Both the position numbers and the translations under genes were made by a program. From positions 1,364,001-1,428,000 of the forward strand of contig NZ_AP019735.1 in NCBI RefSeq assembly GCF_006542665.1: DNA of 64,000 nt, read 5' to 3'. The stretch's first letter is position 1; every line of letters begins with the position of its first letter. The notes beneath the pieces are model-generated. The model ran no database searches. It was not told the origin of the DNA and was given only the letters and a program-made list of their open reading frames with translations. Source of the DNA: Alistipes communis. GTDB lineage: Bacteria > Bacteroidota > Bacteroidia > Bacteroidales > Rikenellaceae. This document shows, in pieces, positions 8,023-15,520 of the stretch.

Positions 8023-10065
8023 ATGGCAAAAGAGTTCAAACGCTATCTGGTGACGTCGGCGCTCCCCTATGCCAACGGGCCGGTGCATATCGGTCATCTG
8101 GCGGGGGTCTACATCCCGTCCGACATCTACACGCGCTATCTGCGCCGCCGCGGGCGCGACGTGCTGTCGATCTGCGGCAGCGACGAGCACGGCGTGGCGA
8201 TCACGATCAAGGCGCGCAAGGAGGGGGTCTCGCCCAAGGAGATCATCGACCGCTACCACAACCTCATCAAGCGTTCGTTCGAACGGCTCGGCATGTCGTT
8301 CGACATCTATTCGCGCACCTCGTCGCCCGTCCATGCCCAAACGGCGTCGGATTTCTTCCGCAAGCTCTACGCCGAGGGCAAGTTCATCGAGAAGACCTCC
8401 GAGCAGTACTACGACGAGGAGGCGCAGCAGTTTCTGGCCGACCGTTATATCGTGGGCACCTGTCCCCACTGCCAGAACGAAAAGGCCTACGGCGACCAGT
8501 GCGAGAAGTGCGGGTCGACGCTTTCGCCCGACGAACTGATCGCACCCCACAGCGCGTTGTCCGGTTCGCCGCTCGTCAAGCGTGAGACCAAGCACTGGTA
8601 CCTGCCGCTCGACAAGTACGAGGGATTTCTGCGCGAGTGGATTCTCGAAGGGCACAAGGAGTGGCGTCCCAACGTCTACGGGCAGTGCAAGAGCTGGCTC
8701 GATCTGGGATTGCAGCCGCGTGCCGTGAGCCGTGATCTGGACTGGGGCATCCCCGTTCCGGTCGAGGGGGCCGAGGGCAAGGTGCTCTACGTGTGGTTCG
8801 ACGCGCCGATCGGCTATATATCCGCCACGAAGGAGCTGACGCCAGACTGGGAGCGTTATTGGAAGGACTCCGGAACCAAGATGGTGCACTTCATCGGCAA
8901 GGACAATATCGTCTTCCACTGCATCGTCTTCCCGTCGATGCTCAAAGCGCATGGCGAGTACATCCTGCCCGAGAACGTGCCGGCCAACGAGTTCCTCAAT
9001 CTCGAAGGCGACAAGATCTCCACGTCGCGCAACTGGGCTGTCTGGCTGCACGAATACCTCGACGAGTTTCCGGGCAAGGAGGACGTGCTGCGCTACGTGC
9101 TGTGCGCCAATGCGCCCGAATCGAAGGACAACGACTTCACGTGGAAGGATTTCCAGGCGCGCAACAACAACGAACTGGTGGCCGTGCTGGGCAACTTCGT
9201 CAACCGCGCGCTGGTGCTCACGCAGAAATACTACGGCGGCGAGGTTCCCGCATGCGGCAGCCTCACCGATTACGACCGCGAGACGCTGGCCGAATTGCAG
9301 GCGGTGAAGGCGACGCTCGAACAGAATATCGAGAACTACCGCTTCCGCGAGGCGTTGAAGGAGGCGATGAACGTGGCGCGCATCGGCAACAAGTATCTGG
9401 CCGACTGCGAGCCGTGGAAACTCGTCAAGACCGATCCCGAACGGGTGAAGACGATCCTCAACATCGCCTTGCAGATCACGGCCAACCTCTCGATCGTCGT
9501 CGAACCCTTCATGCCCTTCACCGCGGCCAAGTTACTGGCGATGCTGCGGCTCGAACCGTTGGACTGGGAGCGTATCGGGGCGACCGATCTCGTTGCCGCC
9601 GGTCACCGGATCGGGACGCCCGAGTTGCTTTTCGAGAAGATCGAGGACGACGTTATCCAGGCGCAGCTCGATAAGCTGGCGGCGACCAAAGAGGCAAATT
9701 TGGCGGCAGAGTCGTCTCAAAATATTGATCCTCAGAAAGATAGTATATCGTTCGACGATTTCCAACGCATGGATATACGTGTTTCGACCATTCTTGCGGC
9801 CGAGAAGGTCGCCAAGACCAAGAAGCTGTTGAAGCTGACTGTCGACACGGGTATCGACCGGCGTGAGATCGTGTCGGGCATCGCCGAACATTATACGCCC
9901 GAGGAGCTGGTCGGTCGGCAGGTGTTGGTGCTCGTCAATCTCGAACCCCGTACGCTCAAAGGAATCGAGTCGCGCGGTATGATCCTCATGGGCGAGGATG
10001 CTGCGGGCAAACTCGTGCTGCTGGAACCGGCGGCTCCGGTAAACAGCGGTGCGGTCGTTGGATAA
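8023..10065 (+). CDS. metG: Methionyl-tRNA synthetase with C-terminal tRNA-binding domain
   Basis: 680 residues. The class I core starts with PYANGPVHIGHLAG (HIGH signature), contains the zinc knuckle CPHCQNEKAYGDQCEKCGS (four Cys), and the KMSKS loop in the variant form GDKISTSRNW. An anticodon-binding helical domain follows, and the last ~110 residues (from DFQRMDIRVSTILAAEKV) form a Trbp111/EMAP-II-like OB fold that strengthens tRNA binding and dimerisation. The enzyme charges tRNA-Met. The KISTS variant is, to my knowledge, usual in Bacteroidetes and not a defect. ilvE follows after 24 bases in the same direction, so co-transcription is possible. Confidence 0.99.
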   Translation: MAKEFKRYLVTSALPYANGPVHIGHLAGVYIPSDIYTRYLRRRGRDVLSICGSDEHGVAITIKARKEGVSPKEIIDRYHNLIKRSFERLGMSFDIYSRTSSPVHAQTASDFFRKLYAEGKFIEKTSEQYYDEEAQQFLADRYIVGTCPHCQNEKAYGDQCEKCGSTLSPDELIAPHSALSGSPLVKRETKHWYLPLDKYEGFLREWILEGHKEWRPNVYGQCKSWLDLGLQPRAVSRDLDWGIPVPVEGAEGKVLYVWFDAPIGYISATKELTPDWERYWKDSGTKMVHFIGKDNIVFHCIVFPSMLKAHGEYILPENVPANEFLNLEGDKISTSRNWAVWLHEYLDEFPGKEDVLRYVLCANAPESKDNDFTWKDFQARNNNELVAVLGNFVNRALVLTQKYYGGEVPACGSLTDYDRETLAELQAVKATLEQNIENYRFREALKEAMNVARIGNKYLADCEPWKLVKTDPERVKTILNIALQITANLSIVVEPFMPFTAAKLLAMLRLEPLDWERIGATDLVAAGHRIGTPELLFEKIEDDVIQAQLDKLAATKEANLAAESSQNIDPQKDSISFDDFQRMDIRVSTILAAEKVAKTKKLLKLTVDTGIDRREIVSGIAEHYTPEELVGRQVLVLVNLEPRTLKGIESRGMILMGEDAAGKLVLLEPAAPVNSGAVVG

Positions 10066-10089
10066 AAACCTCTTAAACTCTTTAAGATT

Positions 10090-11103
10090 ATGGAAAACGT
10101 GGATTGGGCGGCGTTGCCGTTTAACTATCACAAGACGGATTACAACGTCCGCATCTCCTACAAGGACGGCAAATGGGGCGAGCCGGAACTGACGCAGGAC
10201 GAATATATTTCGGTGCACATGTCGGCCCCCTGCCTGCATTACGGCGTCGAGTCGTTCGAAGGGTTGAAAGCCTTTCGCGGCGCCGACGGCAAGGTGCGGC
10301 TCTTCCGTCCCGACGAGAACGGCAAGCGTTTCGCCGCGACGGCCCGCAAACTCTGCATGGCCGAACTGCCCGTCGAAACCTTCGTCGAGATGTGCCGCAT
10401 GGTGGTCAAGGCCAACGAGCGGTTCGTACCTCCCTACGGGACGGGTGCGACGCTCTATCTTCGACCCTTGGAGATCGGCATGGGTGCTTTCCTGGGTGTA
10501 CACCCCGCCAAAGAGTTCATGGTGTGCGTCTTCGTCTCGCCTGTCGGAGCCTATTTCAAGGAGGGCATCAAACCGATTCGCGTGATCGTGAATCCCGATT
10601 ATGATCGTGCTGCTCCACGTGGAACGGGCGATGTCAAGTGCGGCGGCAACTATGCCGCCAGCCTCGAAGCGGGCGAGGAGGCCAATCGGGAGGGATATGC
10701 CAATTCGATGTTCGTCGATGCAGTCCACCGGAAATATATCGAGGAGTGCGGCGCCGCTAATTTCTTCGGTATCAAAGACAATACTTACATTACGCCGAAA
10801 TCGACCTCGATCCTGCCTTCGATCACCAACAAGAGCCTGCGGCAGTTGGCGAAGGATATGGGGATGAAGGTCGAGGAGCGTCCCGTTGCGGTCGACGAGC
10901 TCTCGACGTTCGAAGAGTGCGCCGCCTGCGGAACGGCTGCGGTGATCTCGCCTATCGGCTATATCTACGACAAGGAAACGGGTCGCGAATGGAAGTTCGG
11001 TGACGAACCGGGCAAGCGCTGCTTGGAGATGTACAACAAATTGCAGGATATTCAGTACGGCCGCTGCGACGATCCCTACGGCTGGACGTTGGTCGTCGAG
11101 TAG
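10090..11103 (+). CDS. ilvE: Branched-chain amino acid aminotransferase
   Basis: 337 residues, a fold-type IV PLP enzyme of the longer BCAT class. Visible landmarks are LHYGVESFEGLKAFRG, the Arg-rich YLRPLEIGMGAFLGV segment, the PLP-binding lysine in GDVKCGGNYAASL, EECGAANFFGIKD and ECAACGTAAVISPIG near the C-terminus. It transfers amino groups between glutamate and the keto acids of Leu, Ile and Val in the cytoplasm. It follows metG by 24 bases and ends in a good terminator at 11185. A parS-like palindrome (10611-10626) sits inside the coding sequence without disturbing the frame. Confidence 0.97.
   Translation: MENVDWAALPFNYHKTDYNVRISYKDGKWGEPELTQDEYISVHMSAPCLHYGVESFEGLKAFRGADGKVRLFRPDENGKRFAATARKLCMAELPVETFVEMCRMVVKANERFVPPYGTGATLYLRPLEIGMGAFLGVHPAKEFMVCVFVSPVGAYFKEGIKPIRVIVNPDYDRAAPRGTGDVKCGGNYAASLEAGEEANREGYANSMFVDAVHRKYIEECGAANFFGIKDNTYITPKSTSILPSITNKSLRQLAKDMGMKVEERPVAVDELSTFEECAACGTAAVISPIGYIYDKETGREWKFGDEPGKRCLEMYNKLQDIQYGRCDDPYGWTLVVE
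10611..10626. promoter_or_regulatory. Degenerate parS-like site inside ilvE
   Basis: TGCTCCACGTGGAACG differs at two of 16 positions from the perfect palindrome 1.26 kb away at 11872. The CTCCACGTGGAAC core fits the ParB-binding consensus. Being within a coding sequence is normal for parS. Confidence 0.4.
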
Positions 11104-11184
11104 TATATAGTATAAGGAGTGTATTTCGGGAGGTAGTGTATGAATTTCTCTTGACCTTCGGAAATACGAATTTTGGTACGGAAA

Positions 11185-11221
11185 ACGTGCGGTCTCCTTG
11201 TGTGACCGCATGTTTTTTTTT
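11185..11221 (+). terminator. Rho-independent terminator of metG-ilvE
   Basis: A 10-bp stem (11185-11194 with 11204-11213, one G-T pair, core gcggtc/gaccgc) followed by a run of nine T. Confidence 0.9.
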
Positions 11222-11269
11222 GGAAATACGGTGATTTCATACGTATGTATGAATTGAATTCAAGAGATC

Positions 11270-11842
11270 ATGATTCGTATTGAGATCGAGCGGTTGATTT
11301 TACGCCCTTTTTCTGACGGCGATTTGTCCGCTTTATTCATGCTTTTAAGCGACGAAGAGGTCACTGCCTTTCTGCCGATGTTCCCGTTAAAAGATATGGC
11401 GGAAGCTCGGTCTTACCTCCGGTATATCGAGACGTGGATTCGAAACGGCGGTTTTTATTATGCGATTTGCCTGAAAGATAGCGATTTAGCTGTTGGTTGC
11501 ATTCATGTGAGCGGTGACGATAGCCATGATCTGGGGTACTGCATTCGCAAAGAGTTCTGGCATAATGGGTTCTGCACGGAGTCTTGTCGGGCTGTCGTCG
11601 ACCTGCTGCGGCGTATGGGGCTTCCCTATATTACGGCGACACACGATGTGAACAATCCGCGAAGCGGAAGGGTGATGCAGGCCATAGGGATGCATTATTG
11701 TTATTCTTATGAGGAGTTGTGGCAACCCAAGAATTTTCCGGTTATCTTTCGTATGTATCAGTTGAATTTAGACGGACAGATGGACCGGGTGTATCGTGAG
11801 TATTGGGATCGCTATCCGGTGCATTTCGTCGAGACATTTTGA
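11270..11842 (+). CDS. GNAT family N-acetyltransferase (RimJ/RimL-like)
   Basis: 190 residues. The start 'IEIERLILRPFSDGDLSALFMLLSDEEV' is the standard opening of RimJ/RimL-type acetyltransferases; the cofactor-binding region is 'DLGYCIRKEFWHNGFCTESCRAVVDLL' (a loose Q/RxxGxG/A-type loop, here with a Trp-His-Asn-Gly) and the last conserved part is 'VNNPRSGRVMQAIGM'. It should transfer acetyl from acetyl-CoA to an amine such as a protein N-terminus, drug or metabolite; the substrate is unknown. Base composition is visibly less GC-rich than the neighbours. It lies between two terminators and stands alone. Eight C in a row follow the stop codon. Confidence 0.88.
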   Translation: MIRIEIERLILRPFSDGDLSALFMLLSDEEVTAFLPMFPLKDMAEARSYLRYIETWIRNGGFYYAICLKDSDLAVGCIHVSGDDSHDLGYCIRKEFWHNGFCTESCRAVVDLLRRMGLPYITATHDVNNPRSGRVMQAIGMHYCYSYEELWQPKNFPVIFRMYQLNLDGQMDRVYREYWDRYPVHFVETF

Positions 11843-11871
11843 CGACCCCCCCCTATTCTCCTTGGGTGGAT

Positions 11872-11887
11872 TGTTCCACGTGGAACA
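11872..11887. promoter_or_regulatory. Perfect parS-like palindrome
   Basis: TGTTCCACGTGGAACA is a perfect 16-bp palindrome that matches the widely conserved ParB-binding consensus (tGTTnCACGTGnAACa). It is intergenic, just before the terminator hairpin and next to mnmG (gidA), a gene often found near replication origins. The ParB role is inferred from sequence alone. Confidence 0.65.
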
Positions 11888-11932
11888 CGAGAGAGGCGAA
11901 CCTTCGCGGTTCGCCTCTCTCGTGTTTTTTTT
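11886..11932 (+). terminator. Strong rho-independent terminator
   Basis: Perfect 17-bp arms cacgagagaggcgaacc (11886-11902) and ggttcgcctctctcgtg (11908-11924), 5-base loop, then a T run to about 11932. It terminates the acetyltransferase gene and may also stop mnmG from the other side. Confidence 0.92.
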
Positions 11933-11948
11933 CGTGGTCGAATCGGCG

Positions 11949-13832
11949 TTATCTCCCGAATTTTACAAGCAGGACATTCACGTCGGCGGGCGAAACCCCG
12001 GGGATACGCGAAGCTTGGCCGATCGTCGTCGGGCGGATGCGCGTGAGTTTCTGCCGTGCCTCGATCGTGAGCGATTGCATCGAATGATAGTCGAAATCGG
12101 CAGGGATGGCGATATTTTCGAGCCGATGCAACTTTTCGGCGATGAATTTTTCCCGCTGGATATATCCGTTGTACTTGATCTGGATCTCTGCTTCTTCGAT
12201 CGCTTCGGTCGTCATTCCCTCTTCCTCGATCAGTTGCGCGAGCTTGGGGAGGACGCGGGACAGGCCGGCGAAGGTGATTTCATTGCGAAGCAGAATGTCG
12301 TAGAGCTTCCTCCCCTGCTTCATCGGTTCGGAATCGACTGATTTCAGATAGTCGTCGATTTCGCCTGCACGCACGCTCGTGCGGCGGGCGAAGGAAATAA
12401 GCGATTCTACGCACGACTTTTTTCGCTCGAAATTCGCAAAGTCTTTTTCCGAAATCAATCCGATTTCATGTCCGAGCGGAGTGAGTCGCAGGTCGGCATT
12501 GTCCTGTCGGAGCAGAATGCGGTACTCGGCGCGCGAGGTGAACATCCGGTAAGGTTCGTCGACGCCCTTCGTCACCAAATCGTCGATCAACACGCCGATG
12601 TAGGCTTCGTCGCGTTGCAGAACGATCGCCGACTCCCCTACCCGTTTGCGATGCGCGTTGATCCCTGCCAGCAGGCCTTGCGCCGCAGCCTCCTCGTAAC
12701 CTGTCGTGCCGTTGACCTGGCCGGCGAAATAGAGTCCGTCGACGAGTTTCGTTTCGAGCGTATGGCGCAACTGGGTGGGCGGGAAGTAGTCGTATTCGAT
12801 CGCATAGCCGGGCCGGAAGATATGGACGTCCTCCAACCCCCGGATCCGGTGCAGCGCCTCGTACTGTACCTCCCACGGCAGCGACGACGAGAAGCCGTTG
12901 AGATAGTATTCATTGGTGTTATCTCCTTCTGGTTCAAGGAATAACTGATGCTGTTCCTTGTCGGCGAAGGTGCGCAGCTTGTCCTCGATCGAGGGGCAGT
13001 AACGCGGTCCGATGCCGTGGATCGTGCCGTTGAAGAGCGGCGACCGGTCGAAGCCTGTACGCAACGTGGCGTGCACTTCGGGCGAAGTGTAGACCAGAAA
13101 ACAGGGACTTTGATGTTTAACTTGCTGTGTATCAGTGGAAAATGAAAACTTCGACGGATTTTCGTCGCCGTATTGCGGCTCCAATGCCTCGAAGTCGATC
13201 GTGCGGGCGTCGAGTCGTGCGGGGGTACCGGTCTTCATGCGCCCCGTTTCGAATCCCATCGCGGCGAGCGATGCGGTGATGCCCGTCGAAGCGGGATCGC
13301 CGGCGCGTCCGCCCGGCGCGTGCGCTTCGCCGCAGTACATCATGCCGTCGAGGAAGGTGCCGGCCGTGAGGATTACGGCGCGCGCCGTGAACTCGACGCC
13401 CATGCACGTGCGCACGCCCGTCACGCGGGGACGCTCCCCTGCCGTGTCGAAGAGCAGTTCTGCGGCCGTATCCTGCCAGATATAGAGGTTCTGCGTATTT
13501 TCCAGTTCGTGCCGCCATTCGGCCGAAAAACGGCCTTTGTCGCACTGCGCGCGCGGGCTCCACATGGCCGCTCCCTTCGAGCGGTTGAGCATCCGGAATT
13601 GGAGTGTCGTGCGGTCGGTGATACGCGCCGTGCGGCCGCCCAGCGCGTCGATTTCGCGGACGATCTGCCCCTTGGCCACGCCTCCCACGGCGGGGTTGCA
13701 CGACATGTTGGCCAGCTTGGTCATGTTCATCGTTAGGAGCAGCGTGCGCGAACCCATGCGCGCCGCCGCCGAAGCGGCTTCGCAGCCGGCGTGGCCGCCG
13801 CCGATGACCAGAATATCGTAGTCGAGCGTCAT
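11949..13832 (-). CDS. mnmG: tRNA uridine-5-carboxymethylaminomethyl modification enzyme MnmG (GidA)
   Basis: 627 residues from the ATG at 13832 (MTLDYDILVIGGGHAGCEAA); the frame stays open upstream into ybeY but this start puts the FAD-binding GGGHAGCEAA near the N-terminus as in all homologues. Other signatures are the catalytic Cys segment NMSCNPAVGGVAKG, 'MLNRSKGAAMWSPRAQCDK', 'AGTFLDGMMYCGE', 'SPLFNGTIHGIGPRYCPSIEDK' and the C-terminal 'GVSPADVNVLLVKFG'. With MnmE it installs the cmnm5 group on U34 of certain tRNAs. It is last in a minus-strand cluster with pheS, a TPR gene, envC-like and ybeY. Confidence 0.98.
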   Translation of the reverse strand: MTLDYDILVIGGGHAGCEAASAAARMGSRTLLLTMNMTKLANMSCNPAVGGVAKGQIVREIDALGGRTARITDRTTLQFRMLNRSKGAAMWSPRAQCDKGRFSAEWRHELENTQNLYIWQDTAAELLFDTAGERPRVTGVRTCMGVEFTARAVILTAGTFLDGMMYCGEAHAPGGRAGDPASTGITASLAAMGFETGRMKTGTPARLDARTIDFEALEPQYGDENPSKFSFSTDTQQVKHQSPCFLVYTSPEVHATLRTGFDRSPLFNGTIHGIGPRYCPSIEDKLRTFADKEQHQLFLEPEGDNTNEYYLNGFSSSLPWEVQYEALHRIRGLEDVHIFRPGYAIEYDYFPPTQLRHTLETKLVDGLYFAGQVNGTTGYEEAAAQGLLAGINAHRKRVGESAIVLQRDEAYIGVLIDDLVTKGVDEPYRMFTSRAEYRILLRQDNADLRLTPLGHEIGLISEKDFANFERKKSCVESLISFARRTSVRAGEIDDYLKSVDSEPMKQGRKLYDILLRNEITFAGLSRVLPKLAQLIEEEGMTTEAIEEAEIQIKYNGYIQREKFIAEKLHRLENIAIPADFDYHSMQSLTIEARQKLTRIRPTTIGQASRIPGVSPADVNVLLVKFGR

Positions 13833-13930
13833 ATCTTGTCGGTTTTCGTGTTCGGAATCGCGAATGTCGCGCGCAGGCCGTGCGGAAGGTCGCCCCGTCG
13901 GACGGGGCGGCACGCGGACTGTCGGCGGCG

Positions 13931-14368
13931 TCACTTTTGCGGGGTCTCCCAGAATCGGAGGTATTTGTCCTCCTTGCGATGCATCTGCCGCTCGGTGCGC
14001 GGCGTCTTGTCGCGCTGTCCGCAGAGGTGCAGCAGTCCGTGCACCACCACGCGGCGCATCTCCTGCAAGGTCGTGGCGCCGTAGATGCGGGCGTTGTCGG
14101 CCACCGTCTCCACGTCGATGAAGATGTCGCCGGCGACGGTGCGTGTTCCGCGGCGGTCGCTGTAATCGAAGGTGATGACGTCGGTGAAGTAGTCGTGTCC
14201 GAGGTACTGACGGTTCATTTCGAGCAGCCTCTCGGCCGAGCAGAAGATATAGTCGACCTCGGCGAGCGTGTAGCCCTCCTGTTCGGCCACGCGCCGCAGC
14301 CACGCGGCGGTGAGCCGTTTCTGCGGCAGCCGGTAGGAGCATCCGTCGGTATGGTATCGTACAGCCAT
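13931..14368 (-). CDS. ybeY: Endoribonuclease YbeY (rRNA maturation factor)
   Basis: 145 residues, typical for the family. The zinc-binding signature is VVHGLLHLCGQRD followed by a distal His in 'TERQMHRKED', giving the three-His metal site; 'VITFDYSDRRGTRTVAGDIFID' precedes it. YbeY is a cytoplasmic metallo-endoribonuclease needed for 16S rRNA 3' end processing and ribosome quality control. It lies 21 bases after the EnvC-like gene and 98 bases before mnmG, all on the minus strand. A GC-rich hairpin (cgccccg/cggggcg near 13893-13911) separates it from mnmG. Confidence 0.96.
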   Translation of the reverse strand: MAVRYHTDGCSYRLPQKRLTAAWLRRVAEQEGYTLAEVDYIFCSAERLLEMNRQYLGHDYFTDVITFDYSDRRGTRTVAGDIFIDVETVADNARIYGATTLQEMRRVVVHGLLHLCGQRDKTPRTERQMHRKEDKYLRFWETPQK

Positions 14369-14389
14369 TGTCGTGCAGTCTTTATGGGG

Positions 14390-15520
14390 TTATTTGCGGA
14401 AACAGTCCGAGGCGCGCATCTTCTTGGCTCCTGCGGGCGGATAGATGCCGAATACGAGCCTGTATTCGGTCTTCATGGTCTGGATGTCGACCGCGGGGCC
14501 GATGACGCCGATCGCGCTGTTTTTGGCCACTGTCTGCCCCTTGGCGACGCTCACCGAATTGAGGTTGGCGTAGGAGGTGATGTACTGGCCGTGGGCGATG
14601 TAGACGTCGAATCGGTTGGTGATGCGATTGCGCTTCACGTCGACCACCTTCCCTTCGTAGATGGCCGTGATGCGTGCTCCCTTGGGACCCGTGATCTCGG
14701 CCATGTTGTCGCGGTAGCGTTTCACGCGCCCGCCCTCGACGGGAAGGTTCAGGTTCGACGTGCGCGTGGAGAACGAGGCTCCCGCCTTGTTGCCCTTGGT
14801 GAGTTTCTGCAATTCGGCGATGGCCGTGTCGAGCTGCTCCTCCTGCCGCTCCTTTTCGCGCAATACGGCCTTTTCGCGCGCCGACATGCGTTGCAGGCGT
14901 GCCTTGGCGTTGCGCTGGTCGCGTTCGTAACGGGCCCGTTGGGCGTCGATCTTGCGGCGTGTGGAGTCGAGCGCCTGCTGCTGCGCGGCGAGCAGCTCCT
15001 GCTGCCGTCCCACCTCCTGCGCTGTCTCGGCGATCTCGCGCAGCTTCGCTTCGCGCAGTTTGGCCACGCCGCGGATGTTGGCGATGCGACGCGCCACGTC
15101 GGCGAAATCCTTCGAGGCGAAGATATAGGTCAGGTAGCTGTTCTGCTTGTAGTTGCGGTAGGCTTCGCGTACCATCGCCGCATATTGGGCGCGGTAGCGT
15201 TCCAGCCGGACGTTGAGTGCACCGGCCGTGCTGTCGCTCGCGGCGAGTTGTTCGGCGAGCAGCGACAGCTGGCTTTCGGTTTCGTCGAGCAACTGGCGGC
15301 GCGATGCGATCTGCCGCGAGAGCCGCTGCACGCTCTGCTGTTCCGAATTCTTGCCCTTCTTGATCGAGGTGAGCTCCTGTTCGCCGCGTGCGATCTGCTT
15401 TTCGAGCGCATCGATGGCACGCTGCTTCTCGGCGATCTGCCGTTGCAGGTCGCCCTTTTGCCCTGCTGCCGGAACGGTCAGACAGAGCAGCAAGCCGAGG
15501 ATCAGTGCGAAGCGTGTCAT
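14390..15520 (-). CDS. EnvC-like murein hydrolase activator (degenerate LytM/M23)
   Basis: 376 residues from ATG 15520, which overlaps the stop of the upstream TPR gene in an ATGA arrangement and starts a signal peptide (MTRFALILGLLLCLTVPAAG). Residues ~22-245 are a long charged coiled coil (LQRQIAEKQRAIDALEKQI and similar heptads). The C-terminal ~110 residues are a LytM/M23 fold, but the zinc ligands are gone: the canonical HxxxD region reads VKRYRDNM, YxHL is YANL and HxH is YRL. This is the EnvC pattern, in which an inactive LytM domain activates a separate amidase at the division site. Partner amidase not in the window. Confidence 0.9.
   Translation of the reverse strand: MTRFALILGLLLCLTVPAAGQKGDLQRQIAEKQRAIDALEKQIARGEQELTSIKKGKNSEQQSVQRLSRQIASRRQLLDETESQLSLLAEQLAASDSTAGALNVRLERYRAQYAAMVREAYRNYKQNSYLTYIFASKDFADVARRIANIRGVAKLREAKLREIAETAQEVGRQQELLAAQQQALDSTRRKIDAQRARYERDQRNAKARLQRMSAREKAVLREKERQEEQLDTAIAELQKLTKGNKAGASFSTRTSNLNLPVEGGRVKRYRDNMAEITGPKGARITAIYEGKVVDVKRNRITNRFDVYIAHGQYITSYANLNSVSVAKGQTVAKNSAIGVIGPAVDIQTMKTEYRLVFGIYPPAGAKKMRASDCFRK

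Noticed and set aside
11846..11853. Eight-base C run as a phase-variable site
   Set aside because: It lies directly after the stop codon of the acetyltransferase gene, where length change would not alter the protein.
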